Shown here one piece after another: positions 1 through 5,750 of a stretch of 14,375 nucleotides of DNA. Source of the DNA: an uncultured Lachnospiraceae bacterium (GTDB lineage Bacteria; Bacillota; Clostridia; Lachnospirales; Lachnospiraceae); NCBI GenBank assembly GCA_910586715.1, contig CAJUJG010000001.1:218387-232761 (forward strand), written 5' to 3'. Position 1 is the first letter of the stretch. Each line of letters starts with the position of its first letter. Both the position numbers and the translations under genes were made by a program. The notes under the pieces were generated by a model, which worked only from the letters and a program-made list of their open reading frames with translations, searched no databases and was not told the DNA's origin.

Positions 1-126
1 CCGTTACGCCTGCGTTTTTTAACATACACCCTTGAAGAAATATCCTGTGCAATCTGCATCACTTATTTTCCTACAGCTCCTTACGCAAGTATGAAATAAT
101 AGGAAAGAAAGCAAGAGGGAACGGAT

Positions 127-1305
127 TTGAATTATCGCAAAGACCGGTGCGGAAATGAAATTTCAATATTAGGTTACGGCTGTATGCGCTTTACGCAGAG
201 CGGCGGAAAAATCAATATGGAAAAAGCGGAAGCGGAGATTATGGAGGCGTACCGTGCAGGTGTCAATTATTATGATACTGCATACGTTTATCCCGGAAGC
301 GAGGCGGCGCTCGGAGAAATCCTTGCTAAAAACGGCATCCGCGACAAGGTAAGCATCGCCACAAAGCTTCCGCATTATCTGATTAAGAACGGCGGAAGCA
401 TGGAAAAATACTTTGCGGAGCAGTTAAGCCGCCTGAAAACGGATTATATTGATTACTACCTGATGCATATGCTCACGGACGTAAAAACATGGGAGCGTTT
501 AAAGGCACTGGGTATTTTGGAATGGCTTGCCGAAAAGAAAGTGAGCGGCGCAATCAAACAAATCGGGTTTTCTTATCACGGAAATGCAGACATGTTCTGC
601 CGCCTGATTGATGTTTACGACTGGGATTTTTGCCAAATACAGTATAATTATATGGACGAAAATACACAGGCAGGCAGGAAAGGTTTGCTTTATGCAAATC
701 AAAAAGGCATTCCCGTGATTATCATGGAGCCGCTGCGGGGCGGCAAGCTTGTCAGTCGCCTTCCGGAGAAAGCCGTCGAAATTTTTGAGCAGTATCCGAT
801 AAAACACACTCCGGCACAGTGGGCATTCAAGTGGCTTTGGAGCCAGCCCGAGGTGACCTGTGTGCTTTCGGGAATGAATTCGCTGGAAATGGTTCGGGAT
901 AATGTTGCCACGGCGTCCAACGTGAAAATCGGCGAGGTGGGTGAACGCGAAGAGGCAATGCTTAAGCAGGTCGTGCAGGCAATCAATGCAAAAATGAAAG
1001 TCGGCTGTACCGGCTGCGGTTACTGTATGCCATGTCCGCAAAATGTGGATATTCCCGCTGCCTTCTCTGCTTATAATCACAAATATTCCGAGGGTAGTTT
1101 TTCCGCGCTTCAGGAGTATTTTATGTGCACGGCGCTGCGCAAGGATTATTCCGGTGCGTCAAACTGCATTGAATGCGGGAAATGCGAGCTGCACTGTCCG
1201 CAGCATATTGAAATCAGAAAAGAACTGAAAAACGCGAAAAGACATCTTGAAACGCCGGTATATAAATTGGGCAGATGGCTTGTAAAGCGTTTGAAAGCGT
1301 ATTAA
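127..1305 (+). CDS. Aldo/keto reductase with C-terminal 2x[4Fe-4S] ferredoxin domain
   Basis: This 392-aa protein is an NAD(P)H-dependent aldo/keto reductase fused to an iron-sulfur tail, probably a cytosolic oxidoreductase of unknown substrate. The TIM-barrel part (about residues 1-280) keeps the family tetrad: Asp50 and Tyr55 in YYDTAYVY, Lys80 in IATKLP and His114 in YLMHML. The C-terminal part carries two cysteine motifs, C294-TG-C-GY-C-MP-CP and C347-IE-C-GK-C-ELH-CP, which should bind two [4Fe-4S] clusters. This architecture is common in anaerobic clostridia and suggests electron exchange with ferredoxin. The start is TTG at 127, since the protein begins at the usual family N-terminus and AGAGGGA lies about 6-8 nt upstream. 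The gene stands alone and is followed by a strong terminator. The family is certain; the substrate is unknown. Confidence 0.93.
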   Translation: MNYRKDRCGNEISILGYGCMRFTQSGGKINMEKAEAEIMEAYRAGVNYYDTAYVYPGSEAALGEILAKNGIRDKVSIATKLPHYLIKNGGSMEKYFAEQLSRLKTDYIDYYLMHMLTDVKTWERLKALGILEWLAEKKVSGAIKQIGFSYHGNADMFCRLIDVYDWDFCQIQYNYMDENTQAGRKGLLYANQKGIPVIIMEPLRGGKLVSRLPEKAVEIFEQYPIKHTPAQWAFKWLWSQPEVTCVLSGMNSLEMVRDNVATASNVKIGEVGEREEAMLKQVVQAINAKMKVGCTGCGYCMPCPQNVDIPAAFSAYNHKYSEGSFSALQEYFMCTALRKDYSGASNCIECGKCELHCPQHIEIRKELKNAKRHLETPVYKLGRWLVKRLKAY

Positions 1306-1326
1306 AGGAATGATAAACAGATAGAT

Positions 1327-1360
1327 AAAATCTCCTTGATTGATTCAGGGGGATTTTTTT
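1327..1360 (+). terminator. Intrinsic terminator after the aldo/keto reductase
   Basis: The left arm AATCTCCTTGA (1329-1339) pairs with TCAGGGGGATT (1345-1355), giving 11 bp with two G-T wobbles, a 5-nt loop and a run of T to 1360. It lies 23 nt after the stop codon at 1305, as expected for a Rho-independent terminator. Confidence 0.88.
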
Positions 1361-1649
1361 GTGCAAAAAGAAATTGTCTGCAAATTAATGCAATAAAACA
1401 CAAATTAATCAAAAAGAATAAAATTTTCAAAAAATATATAAAATTAAGTTAATTTTGGAAAAACATTAACCGATATAGATAACAAGGGGAGTAGTTTACA
1501 TATGTAACTACCATAAGACATCAACAAATTATATTCTTATGTTGACTGGAACAAAGCGCACAAAAACGCGTGCGCTGCCCGAAGGGACTTTACCGGTATA
1601 CGGAAAAGGGGTAGTTCACAGCCATATATATAAGGGAAAGGAGTATCAT
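1361..1649 (+). other. AT-rich intergenic region and long 5' leader
   Basis: No credible gene is seen in this stretch between the terminator and the next gene. Positions 1370-1450 are very AT-rich with repeated CAAATTAAT. They are followed by the SigD-like promoter (1450-1476) and then by about 165 nt of presumed leader. The leader holds a palindrome (arms GTAGTT 1491-1496 and AACTAC 1506-1511), an AGGGGAG followed by ATG-TAA (a start-stop at 1502-1507), and an in-frame ATG at 1539 without a ribosome binding site. Confidence 0.6.
1450..1476 (+). promoter_or_regulatory. SigD (sigma-28)-like promoter
   Basis: TAAT (1450-1453), a 15-nt spacer, then ACCGATAT (1469-1476). This matches the B. subtilis SigD consensus TAAA-N15-GCCGATAT at 3 of 4 and 7 of 8 positions with the canonical spacing. 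It would start transcription near 1483, about 165 nt before the ATG at 1650. The class is recognised by pattern only; transcription is inferred. Confidence 0.55.
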
Positions 1650-2204
1650 ATGCAGGTAAGAGGTACAAACACCGCACTCCTAAACAGAGCTGCAACCGCA
1701 ATCGAGAATTCCTATTCCGATTCGCAGGAAAAGCAGGAAGCAATCAGAGTGAACGCCGGCGCATTGGAGGAGAATGCGGAAAATGAAGAACAGTCGGTAA
1801 TGTTGTCCATTTCGGCTGCCGGAAGAAAACGCAGCGAGCTTTTGGCAAGTCAGCCGGAAAACGAAGGGGAAGAGAATGAATTTTCGAGCGAAGCAGAGCT
1901 GGAAGGGATGCTCAAGAAGATGGAAGGACTGTCAAGCCAAATCATCAACGGATATTTTTCAATTTCCGACAGACTGAATTTTAACAACGAGATACAAAGA
2001 CTAAACACGGAGCTGAACAGATTAAACGGCGATGCCGTATCTGCCACGAAGGATGACTGCGCGCAGCTGTCGAAGAGGATTTCGGATCTTACCAAGATTA
2101 TCAGTGACGCGGCGGTTTACCGTCAGAGCGCAAGAAACGTGTTTATGGTAAACTCAAAACAGCCCGCAAAGGCTGTGCGCACACAGCTTGATATTGCAAT
2201 TTAG
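1650..2204 (+). CDS. Hypothetical coiled-coil protein, 184 aa
   Basis: I do not recognise this 184-aa protein. It is hydrophilic and predicted mainly alpha-helical, without a signal peptide or membrane segment and without cysteine. Heptad-like stretches lie around residues 80-110 and 120-150, with an Asn/Leu-rich segment (EIQRLNTELNRLNG). The N-terminus (MQVRGTNTALLNRA) superficially resembles flagellin N-termini, which is not enough to assign it. The ATG at 1650 is preferred over the upstream in-frame ATG at 1539 because GGAAAGGAG sits 6 nt before it, while 1539 has no ribosome binding site. The SigD-like promoter upstream suggests membership of a motility regulon. A hairpin follows the stop. 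The coding call is firm; the function is unknown. Confidence 0.8.
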   Translation: MQVRGTNTALLNRAATAIENSYSDSQEKQEAIRVNAGALEENAENEEQSVMLSISAAGRKRSELLASQPENEGEENEFSSEAELEGMLKKMEGLSSQIINGYFSISDRLNFNNEIQRLNTELNRLNGDAVSATKDDCAQLSKRISDLTKIISDAAVYRQSARNVFMVNSKQPAKAVRTQLDIAI

Positions 2205-2210
2205 AGGACA

Positions 2211-2228
2211 GGCGCTTTGCGAAGCGCC
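2211..2228 (+). terminator. Hairpin with weak T-tail, possible attenuating terminator
   Basis: GGCGCTT (2211-2217) pairs perfectly with AAGCGCC (2222-2228) around a TGCG loop, followed by TTCCTTTGT. The tail is interrupted by cytosines, so termination may be partial. A second stem (TCTGCCA 2237-2243 / TGGCAGA 2263-2269) sits directly before the next ribosome binding site. Confidence 0.55.
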
Positions 2229-2283
2229 TTCCTTTGTCTGCCATAGACAATCAATCATAGTTTGGCAGAAAATGGGGAACAGT

Positions 2284-2532
2284 ATGAGACAAATGGATTT
2301 TAAAATGGAGCGTCCGGGACAGGTAAAGGAAGGCGATGTTGTCACTGTCACAGAGGGCGTTCTTCCAAGCAATTATTATTATACGATTAATCCGGCAGTG
2401 GCAATGTCCGGAAACATTCCGTTCAATGAACGGCTGCAGTCGCAAAGCGGCACGGTTGTCTCGATTGAGGAGAATGAAAGAGGCTACTACGTCATTGTCG
2501 AGTTTGATGAGCCGCCGGTCAAGCCGGATTGA
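2284..2532 (+). CDS. Hypothetical small soluble protein, 82 aa
   Basis: I do not recognise this 82-aa acidic protein. It has no signal peptide, membrane segment or cysteine. Two short beta-rich stretches (GDVVTVTEG near residues 17-25 and GTVVSIEENERGYYVIVEF near residues 51-69) look like a small SH3-like or KOW-like beta barrel, which is only a guess from pattern. The start at 2284 is chosen because GGGGAA lies 5 nt upstream; an in-frame ATG at 2272 has a poorer site. It is followed after 33 nt by ridA and is probably co-transcribed with it. The clear ribosome binding site and tight spacing support a real gene. Confidence 0.72.
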   Translation: MRQMDFKMERPGQVKEGDVVTVTEGVLPSNYYYTINPAVAMSGNIPFNERLQSQSGTVVSIEENERGYYVIVEFDEPPVKPD

Positions 2533-2565
2533 CATAAATATATCGAAAGGAGCTAAGATACCAGT

Positions 2566-2943
2566 ATGAAAAAAATAAGTACAGATAAGGCGCCGGCAGC
2601 AATCGGGCCGTATTCACAGGCAATTATTGCAGGAGATGTTCTCTATGTATCGGGACAGATTCCCATTAACCCTGCTACGGGAACCGTGGAGGCAGAAGGC
2701 ATCACGCAGCAGGCAGAGCAATCAATGAAAAACGTCGGAGAAATTTTAAAGGCGGCAGGCGCAACATATGACAATGTGGTAAAGACAACCTGTTTTTTGG
2801 CAGACATTGCGGATTTTGCGGCGTTTAACGAAGTGTATGCAAAATATTTTACACAGAATCCCGCAAGAAGCTGTGTTGCGGTTAAGGACTTGCCAAAGGG
2901 CGTGCTCTGCGAAGTGGAAGTCATCGCTTATTTGGGCGCGTAA
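2566..2943 (+). CDS. ridA: RidA family enamine/imine deaminase
   Basis: A 125-aa RidA (YjgF/YER057c/UK114) protein of standard length. The family hydrolyses reactive enamine/imine intermediates such as 2-aminoacrylate, made by PLP enzymes like threonine/serine dehydratase, and so protects PLP enzymes in the cytosol. Family marks visible are GPYSQAI (residues 14-20), VSGQIP (28-33), the catalytic-pocket arginine Arg101 in NPARSCVAV and Glu116 in CEVEVIAY. The arginine marks the active RidA subgroup rather than the inactive Rid groups. GAAAGGAG is placed upstream of the ATG. The shikimate-kinase-like gene follows after 18 nt, so the two are probably co-transcribed. Confidence 0.95.
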   Translation: MKKISTDKAPAAIGPYSQAIIAGDVLYVSGQIPINPATGTVEAEGITQQAEQSMKNVGEILKAAGATYDNVVKTTCFLADIADFAAFNEVYAKYFTQNPARSCVAVKDLPKGVLCEVEVIAYLGA

Positions 2944-2961
2944 GACAGTAGGAGTGATACT

Positions 2962-3465
2962 TTGAGAAAGAAAAGCATTGTACTAATCGGAATGCCCGGA
3001 GTCGGCAAGAGCACGATCGGCGTGGTGCTTGCAAAGAATTTGGGCATTTCGTTTATTGATTCCGACTTAGTGATACAGGAGCGCGAGGAGAAAAAGCTCC
3101 ACGAGATTATAGAAGAGTGCGGTTTGGAGGGCTTTTTGGATATAGAAGGAGCCGTCAATGCTTCGCTGAATCCGAAGGCGGCAGTGATTGCCACGGGCGG
3201 AAGCGCAGTTTACAGAGAGGAAGCAATGCGGCATCTGTCGGAGTTTGCGACAATCTGCTATCTTAGGCTTTCCTATGAGAGCATTTCCGAAAGACTGGGA
3301 AACTTTGAAGAGCGCGGCGTGGTGCTCAAGGAGAGCCAAAGTCTTAGGGAGCTGTACGACGAGCGTACGCCTTTGTATGAACAGTATTCCCATATGATGG
3401 TTGACTGCGAAGGGAAAAATATACGGGAAATTGTTTTCGAAATTGCAAAGCGCATAAAATCATAA
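2962..3465 (+). CDS. Shikimate kinase-like P-loop kinase, divergent substrate site
   Basis: A 167-aa P-loop kinase of the shikimate kinase family, normally ATP + shikimate to shikimate 3-phosphate. Seen: Walker A GMPGVGKST (residues 10-18), DSD (33-35), a lid-region ERG (117-119) and DERTPLY with Arg135. Two substrate-binding marks of true AroK differ. The Arg of the FRxxE motif is Leu59 (GFLDIE), and GGG of the shikimate loop is GGS (79-81). No other aro gene is nearby. It may therefore be a paralogous clostridial subfamily with another small-molecule substrate, although it would usually be annotated shikimate kinase. The start is TTG at 2962 with AGGAG about 8 nt upstream. The 3' end contains the promoter proposed for spoVAE. 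Confidence 0.85.
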   Translation: MRKKSIVLIGMPGVGKSTIGVVLAKNLGISFIDSDLVIQEREEKKLHEIIEECGLEGFLDIEGAVNASLNPKAAVIATGGSAVYREEAMRHLSEFATICYLRLSYESISERLGNFEERGVVLKESQSLRELYDERTPLYEQYSHMMVDCEGKNIREIVFEIAKRIKS

Positions 3466-3480
3466 ATAATCCGCATACTG
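3452..3480 (+). promoter_or_regulatory. SigG-like forespore promoter for spoVAE
   Basis: GCATA (3452-3456), a 17-nt spacer, then CATACTG (3474-3480). This agrees with the B. subtilis SigG pattern GNATR-N17/18-CATWMTA except for the last base. The predicted start near 3487 lies just before the ribosome binding site AAAGGG (3492-3497). spoVA operons are known SigG targets, so pattern and context agree. Confidence 0.6.
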
Positions 3481-3509
3481 TTTTTAAAAAGAAAGGGTTG
3501 TGGATTTTT

Positions 3510-3872
3510 ATGATGGATTATATCAATGCATTTTGGGTAGGCGGTCTGATTTGCGCCCTGGCACAAATCCTTCTTGACCGCACAAAGATGCTGCCGGGAC
3601 GCGTCATGGTGCTTTTGGTATGCTTAGGGGCAGTAATTAGTTTTTTCGGACTTTACGAACCGTTTGCCGAGTATGCCGGAGCCGGGGCAAATGTTCCGCT
3701 TTTAGGGTATGGCAATATATTGATGAAGGGAATTAAGGAAGCCGTTGATACGGATGGGTTTATAGGACTTTTTAAGGGCGGCTTTACAAACGGAGCCGTA
3801 GGCTGCAGTGCGGCGCTGATTTTTGGATACCTTGCAAGCCTGATTTTTCAATCCAGGACAACAAAGGCGTAA
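3510..3872 (+). CDS. spoVAE: Stage V sporulation protein AE (SpoVAE/SpoVAEb)
   Basis: A 120-aa membrane protein matching SpoVAE, part of the SpoVA channel that moves Ca-dipicolinate across the spore inner membrane during spore formation and germination. Recognisable features are the N-terminal DYINAFWVGGLICALAQ helix, DRTKMLPGRVMVL before the second helix, the GLYEPF loop, GAGANVPLLGYG, and the C-terminal GGFTNGAVG followed by a last hydrophobic segment. Length is normal. ATG at 3510 is chosen because AAAGGG lies 12 nt upstream; TTG at 3498 is adjacent to that site and cannot use it. SpoVAE is usually encoded beside spoVAC and spoVAD, but here it stands alone behind the kinase gene with its own SigG-like promoter. 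A MITE-like element lies 13 nt after the stop. Confidence 0.93.
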   Translation: MMDYINAFWVGGLICALAQILLDRTKMLPGRVMVLLVCLGAVISFFGLYEPFAEYAGAGANVPLLGYGNILMKGIKEAVDTDGFIGLFKGGFTNGAVGCSAALIFGYLASLIFQSRTTKA

Positions 3873-3885
3873 GGTATTTCAAAAT

Positions 3886-4073
3886 TGCAACCGTTCAGCC
3901 ATGCCATTCATAAGTCGCTAGAATGTACATTTTCACCAATAATCTTTAGTATTTGCCAGCGACTTATTTCATGACGGGCGTCTGCCCTATAGAATTAATT
4001 GTACAAATTGCCCTTAGTGAGCAAGCTCCCACGTACAATTTGTACAATCAATTCTGCATGGCTGAACTGTTAC
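3886..4073. mobile_element. MITE-like palindromic element, copy A (complete)
   Basis: A non-coding 188-bp element between two convergent genes. The terminal inverted repeats 3887-3904 and 4056-4073 agree at 16 of 18 positions, and the ends read GCAAC and GTTAC. A 7-bp direct repeat TCAAAAT (3879-3885 and 4074-4080) flanks it like a target-site duplication. Inside are further inverted repeats: 3910-3919 / 3958-3967 (10 bp perfect), 3976-3979 / 3984-3987 (GGGC/GCCC) and 3992-4010 / 4036-4054 (18 of 19). No transposase is present, so mobilisation would be in trans. The right end supplies the TAA stop of the minus-strand gene. It may also act as a bidirectional transcription end. Confidence 0.72.
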
Positions 4074-4558
4074 TCAAAATCAATATTCAGCCCGCTAAAC
4101 ATACGGCGGACATATGCATCCCAAAGCTTTTCGGCGCTTTTGTCCATGAGAAAAGTGCTGTAAGCGCATCCTGTCACGCACACGACATGTCCGTTGTCGT
4201 AACGGATATTGAGTGCAAGAGCGCGTATCAGATTAGCGGCGACTCCGCATTCGGGGTCTGCTGCTATTTTTTCTACAAGTGCGTCGGGAGCGTGAAGCAC
4301 GACCTTAAAGGAGACAGGCGTCCTTTTTCCTTTGATGACCTGAAAGCAAAAAGGGCGGATGTCCTTCCAAAGCGAAAATGCGCTGGAATGCTCAGAACGC
4401 TCGTCCGCCGTATAAAAATCCTCTACGATGTGCCCGTCAATATGGAAGGTGTTAAACGTGGCAACCGCCGCTTCCTCCAATAAAAACGCGTCAAAGCATT
4501 CTGATGTAAGCAGCGCGTTCATTATCTGTTTTGTAACCTTTATCTGCAATGAAATCAT
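4070..4558 (-). CDS. DUF5721 family protein, C-terminus set by element insertion
   Basis: A 162-aa protein resembling the clostridial DUF5721 family, whose function is unknown. It is soluble, lacks membrane segments, and starts MISLQIKVTKQIMNALL, the usual family N-terminus. ATG at 4558 is preferred over 18 extra codons upstream because AGAGAGG precedes it and the family begins there. A sigma-A-like promoter lies at 4624-4652. The last sense codon is GAG and the stop TAA lies inside the end of the MITE-like element. Removing the element and one direct repeat would let the frame run nine residues further (IPYAFVVLD) before a stop. The present C-terminus may therefore be secondary. Family assignment is from memory of N-terminal and core motifs. 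Confidence 0.8.
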   Translation of the reverse strand: MISLQIKVTKQIMNALLTSECFDAFLLEEAAVATFNTFHIDGHIVEDFYTADERSEHSSAFSLWKDIRPFCFQVIKGKRTPVSFKVVLHAPDALVEKIAADPECGVAANLIRALALNIRYDNGHVVCVTGCAYSTFLMDKSAEKLWDAYVRRMFSGLNIDFE

Positions 4559-4623
4559 GAAATAAAAAACCTCTCTTATACCAATATTATTATGCATACG
4601 ATAATGTTCCATACATAACTCTC

Positions 4624-4652
4624 AGTATACATTTTTCTATAAAAAACTTCAA
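4624..4652 (-). promoter_or_regulatory. Sigma-A-like promoter for the DUF5721 gene
   Basis: Read on the minus strand: TTGAAG (4652-4647), a 17-nt spacer, then TATACT (4629-4624). Transcription would start near 4617, giving a leader of about 60 nt before the ATG at 4558. Confidence 0.65.
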
Positions 4653-4763
4653 GAAAACGTCAAAAAACTCTTTTCAAACAAACATATCTATGATAACATG
4701 ATACATAGTTATTAAAACTACATTAAATGGTGAGAAATAAAACAAGAAATGGCGAGGTATCAA

Positions 4764-5603
4764 ATGAGTTATAAAATTGTAGTGGACAGCTGTTGTGAAT
4801 TACCTGAGGAATTAAAAAAGGACCCGCGTTTTGAGAGTGTTCCGCTAACATTGATTGTAGGAGACAGTTATGAACAGCCCGATGATGAAACCTTTAATCA
4901 AAGAGTATTTTTGGATGCCGTTGCGGCTTGCCCGACATGTCCGAAGTCGGCATGCCCATCGCCGGAGCGTTATTTGGAGGCATATAGAACAGAAGCGGAG
5001 CATGTCTATGCGGTAACGCTTTCTTCGCAGCTAAGCGGCAGCTATAACAGCGCGGTACTGGGAAAAAACCTGTATCATGATGCATACGGGGAAAAAGATA
5101 TTTATGTGGTGGATTCGCGTTCCGCATCCTGCGGCGAGACACAGCTTGCCTATAAAATTATGGAGTACGAGGAGGCAGGGTTTTCTTTTACTGAAATTAC
5201 GGAAAAAATTGAGCAGTATGTCAAGGAAATGAACACGTATTTTGTCCTCGAAAATTTAGAAACCTTGCGCAAGAATGGCAGACTCTCGAAAGTAAAGGCG
5301 TTTGTGGCTTCAACGCTCAACATCAAGCCGCTTATGGGAGCGGACAACGGCAATATTGTGCAGTTAGGGCAGGGAATCGGGATGAAAAAAGCGCTCGCAA
5401 AGCTTGCCGACGCGGTGGTAAGTAATGCAAAAAACGCTGAGTCAAAGCGCCTTATGATTACGCATTGCAATAATCCTTCGAGTGCGGAGAGCGTGCGCAG
5501 AGATATTATGGAAAGGTTAAAGGTCAAGGAAGCCGTGATTATGGACACCGCCGGCATCAGCAGTATGTATGCAAACGACGGCGGCGTTATTGTCACGCTT
5601 TGA
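4764..5603 (+). CDS. DegV family fatty acid-binding protein
   Basis: A 279-aa DegV/EDD-fold protein. In the FakA/FakB system DegV-type proteins hold a fatty acid while FakA phosphorylates it. Family marks are VVDSCCELP at the N-terminus, the PSP-containing segment SACPSPERY, the carboxylate-binding LSSQLSGSYNSA, VVDSRSASCGE and TLNIKPLMG. The C-terminus (GISSMYANDGGVIVTL) differs from the common HVGPG-type ending and marks a clostridial subfamily. Translation probably starts at 4764, where GCGAGG sits 7 nt upstream; an in-frame ATG at 4749 overlaps that site. No fakA is nearby. A MITE-like element begins 12 nt past the stop. Confidence 0.92.
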   Translation: MSYKIVVDSCCELPEELKKDPRFESVPLTLIVGDSYEQPDDETFNQRVFLDAVAACPTCPKSACPSPERYLEAYRTEAEHVYAVTLSSQLSGSYNSAVLGKNLYHDAYGEKDIYVVDSRSASCGETQLAYKIMEYEEAGFSFTEITEKIEQYVKEMNTYFVLENLETLRKNGRLSKVKAFVASTLNIKPLMGADNGNIVQLGQGIGMKKALAKLADAVVSNAKNAESKRLMITHCNNPSSAESVRRDIMERLKVKEAVIMDTAGISSMYANDGGVIVTL

Positions 5604-5615
5604 GTGTATTAGCTG

Positions 5616-5750
5616 GTATCTGTTTAGTACAGCACTGCGCACTTGCTGCGAAGTGCGTGAGAAAGCGTAAATTATGCCATGCATCAAGCCTCCACGAAGT
5701 GGATTTGCATGGCTTGATGCTCGTAACTATGAAGGTACTGAATAGTTACG
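5616..5750. mobile_element. MITE-like palindromic element, copy B (complete)
   Basis: A 135-bp non-coding element between the convergent degV-family and regulator genes. The termini 5616-5630 and 5735-5749 form an inverted repeat matching at 12 of 15 positions (ends GTATC and GTTAC). Perfect 7-bp direct repeats TTAGCTG flank it at 5609-5615 and 5751-5757. Internal stems are CGCACTT/AAGTGCG (5638-5644 / 5651-5657), GCATCAAGCC/GGCTTGATGC (5681-5690 / 5711-5720) enclosing TCCAC-GAA-GTGGA (5691-5703), and 5722-5730 / 5742-5750. An alternative stem, 5676-5683 / 5706-5713, excludes the 10-bp one. It shares three colinear blocks with the element at 14267. No ORF is present. Confidence 0.78.

Noticed and set aside
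1..20. GTTAC followed by a T-run at the window start, possibly the end of another element or a terminator tail
   Set aside because: Too little sequence upstream to test either idea.
499..1080. Open frame of 193 codons antisense to the aldo/keto reductase
   Set aside because: Shadow of a strongly recognised gene; no start signals.
1392..1405. ARG-box-like TGCAATAAAACACA
   Set aside because: Poor half-site match in low-complexity AT-rich DNA and no arginine gene nearby.
1539..1649. 37-codon N-terminal extension of the coiled-coil gene
   Set aside because: No ribosome binding site before 1539, while GGAAAGGAG precedes the in-frame ATG at 1650.
3889..4071. CRISPR or tRNA-like structure in the stem-rich intergenic region
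   Set aside because: Repeats are inverted, not regularly spaced direct repeats, and no tRNA arms or CCA end are visible; a MITE-like element explains it better.
3953..4483. Open frame of 176 codons on the plus strand opposite the DUF5721 gene
   Set aside because: It starts inside the palindromic element, has no ribosome binding site, and reads as the shadow of the minus-strand gene, which has a promoter, ribosome binding site and family match.
4681..4714. TATGAT (4689-4694) as promoter of the DegV-family gene
   Set aside because: No acceptable -35 at 16-18 nt upstream; the DegV promoter remains unassigned.
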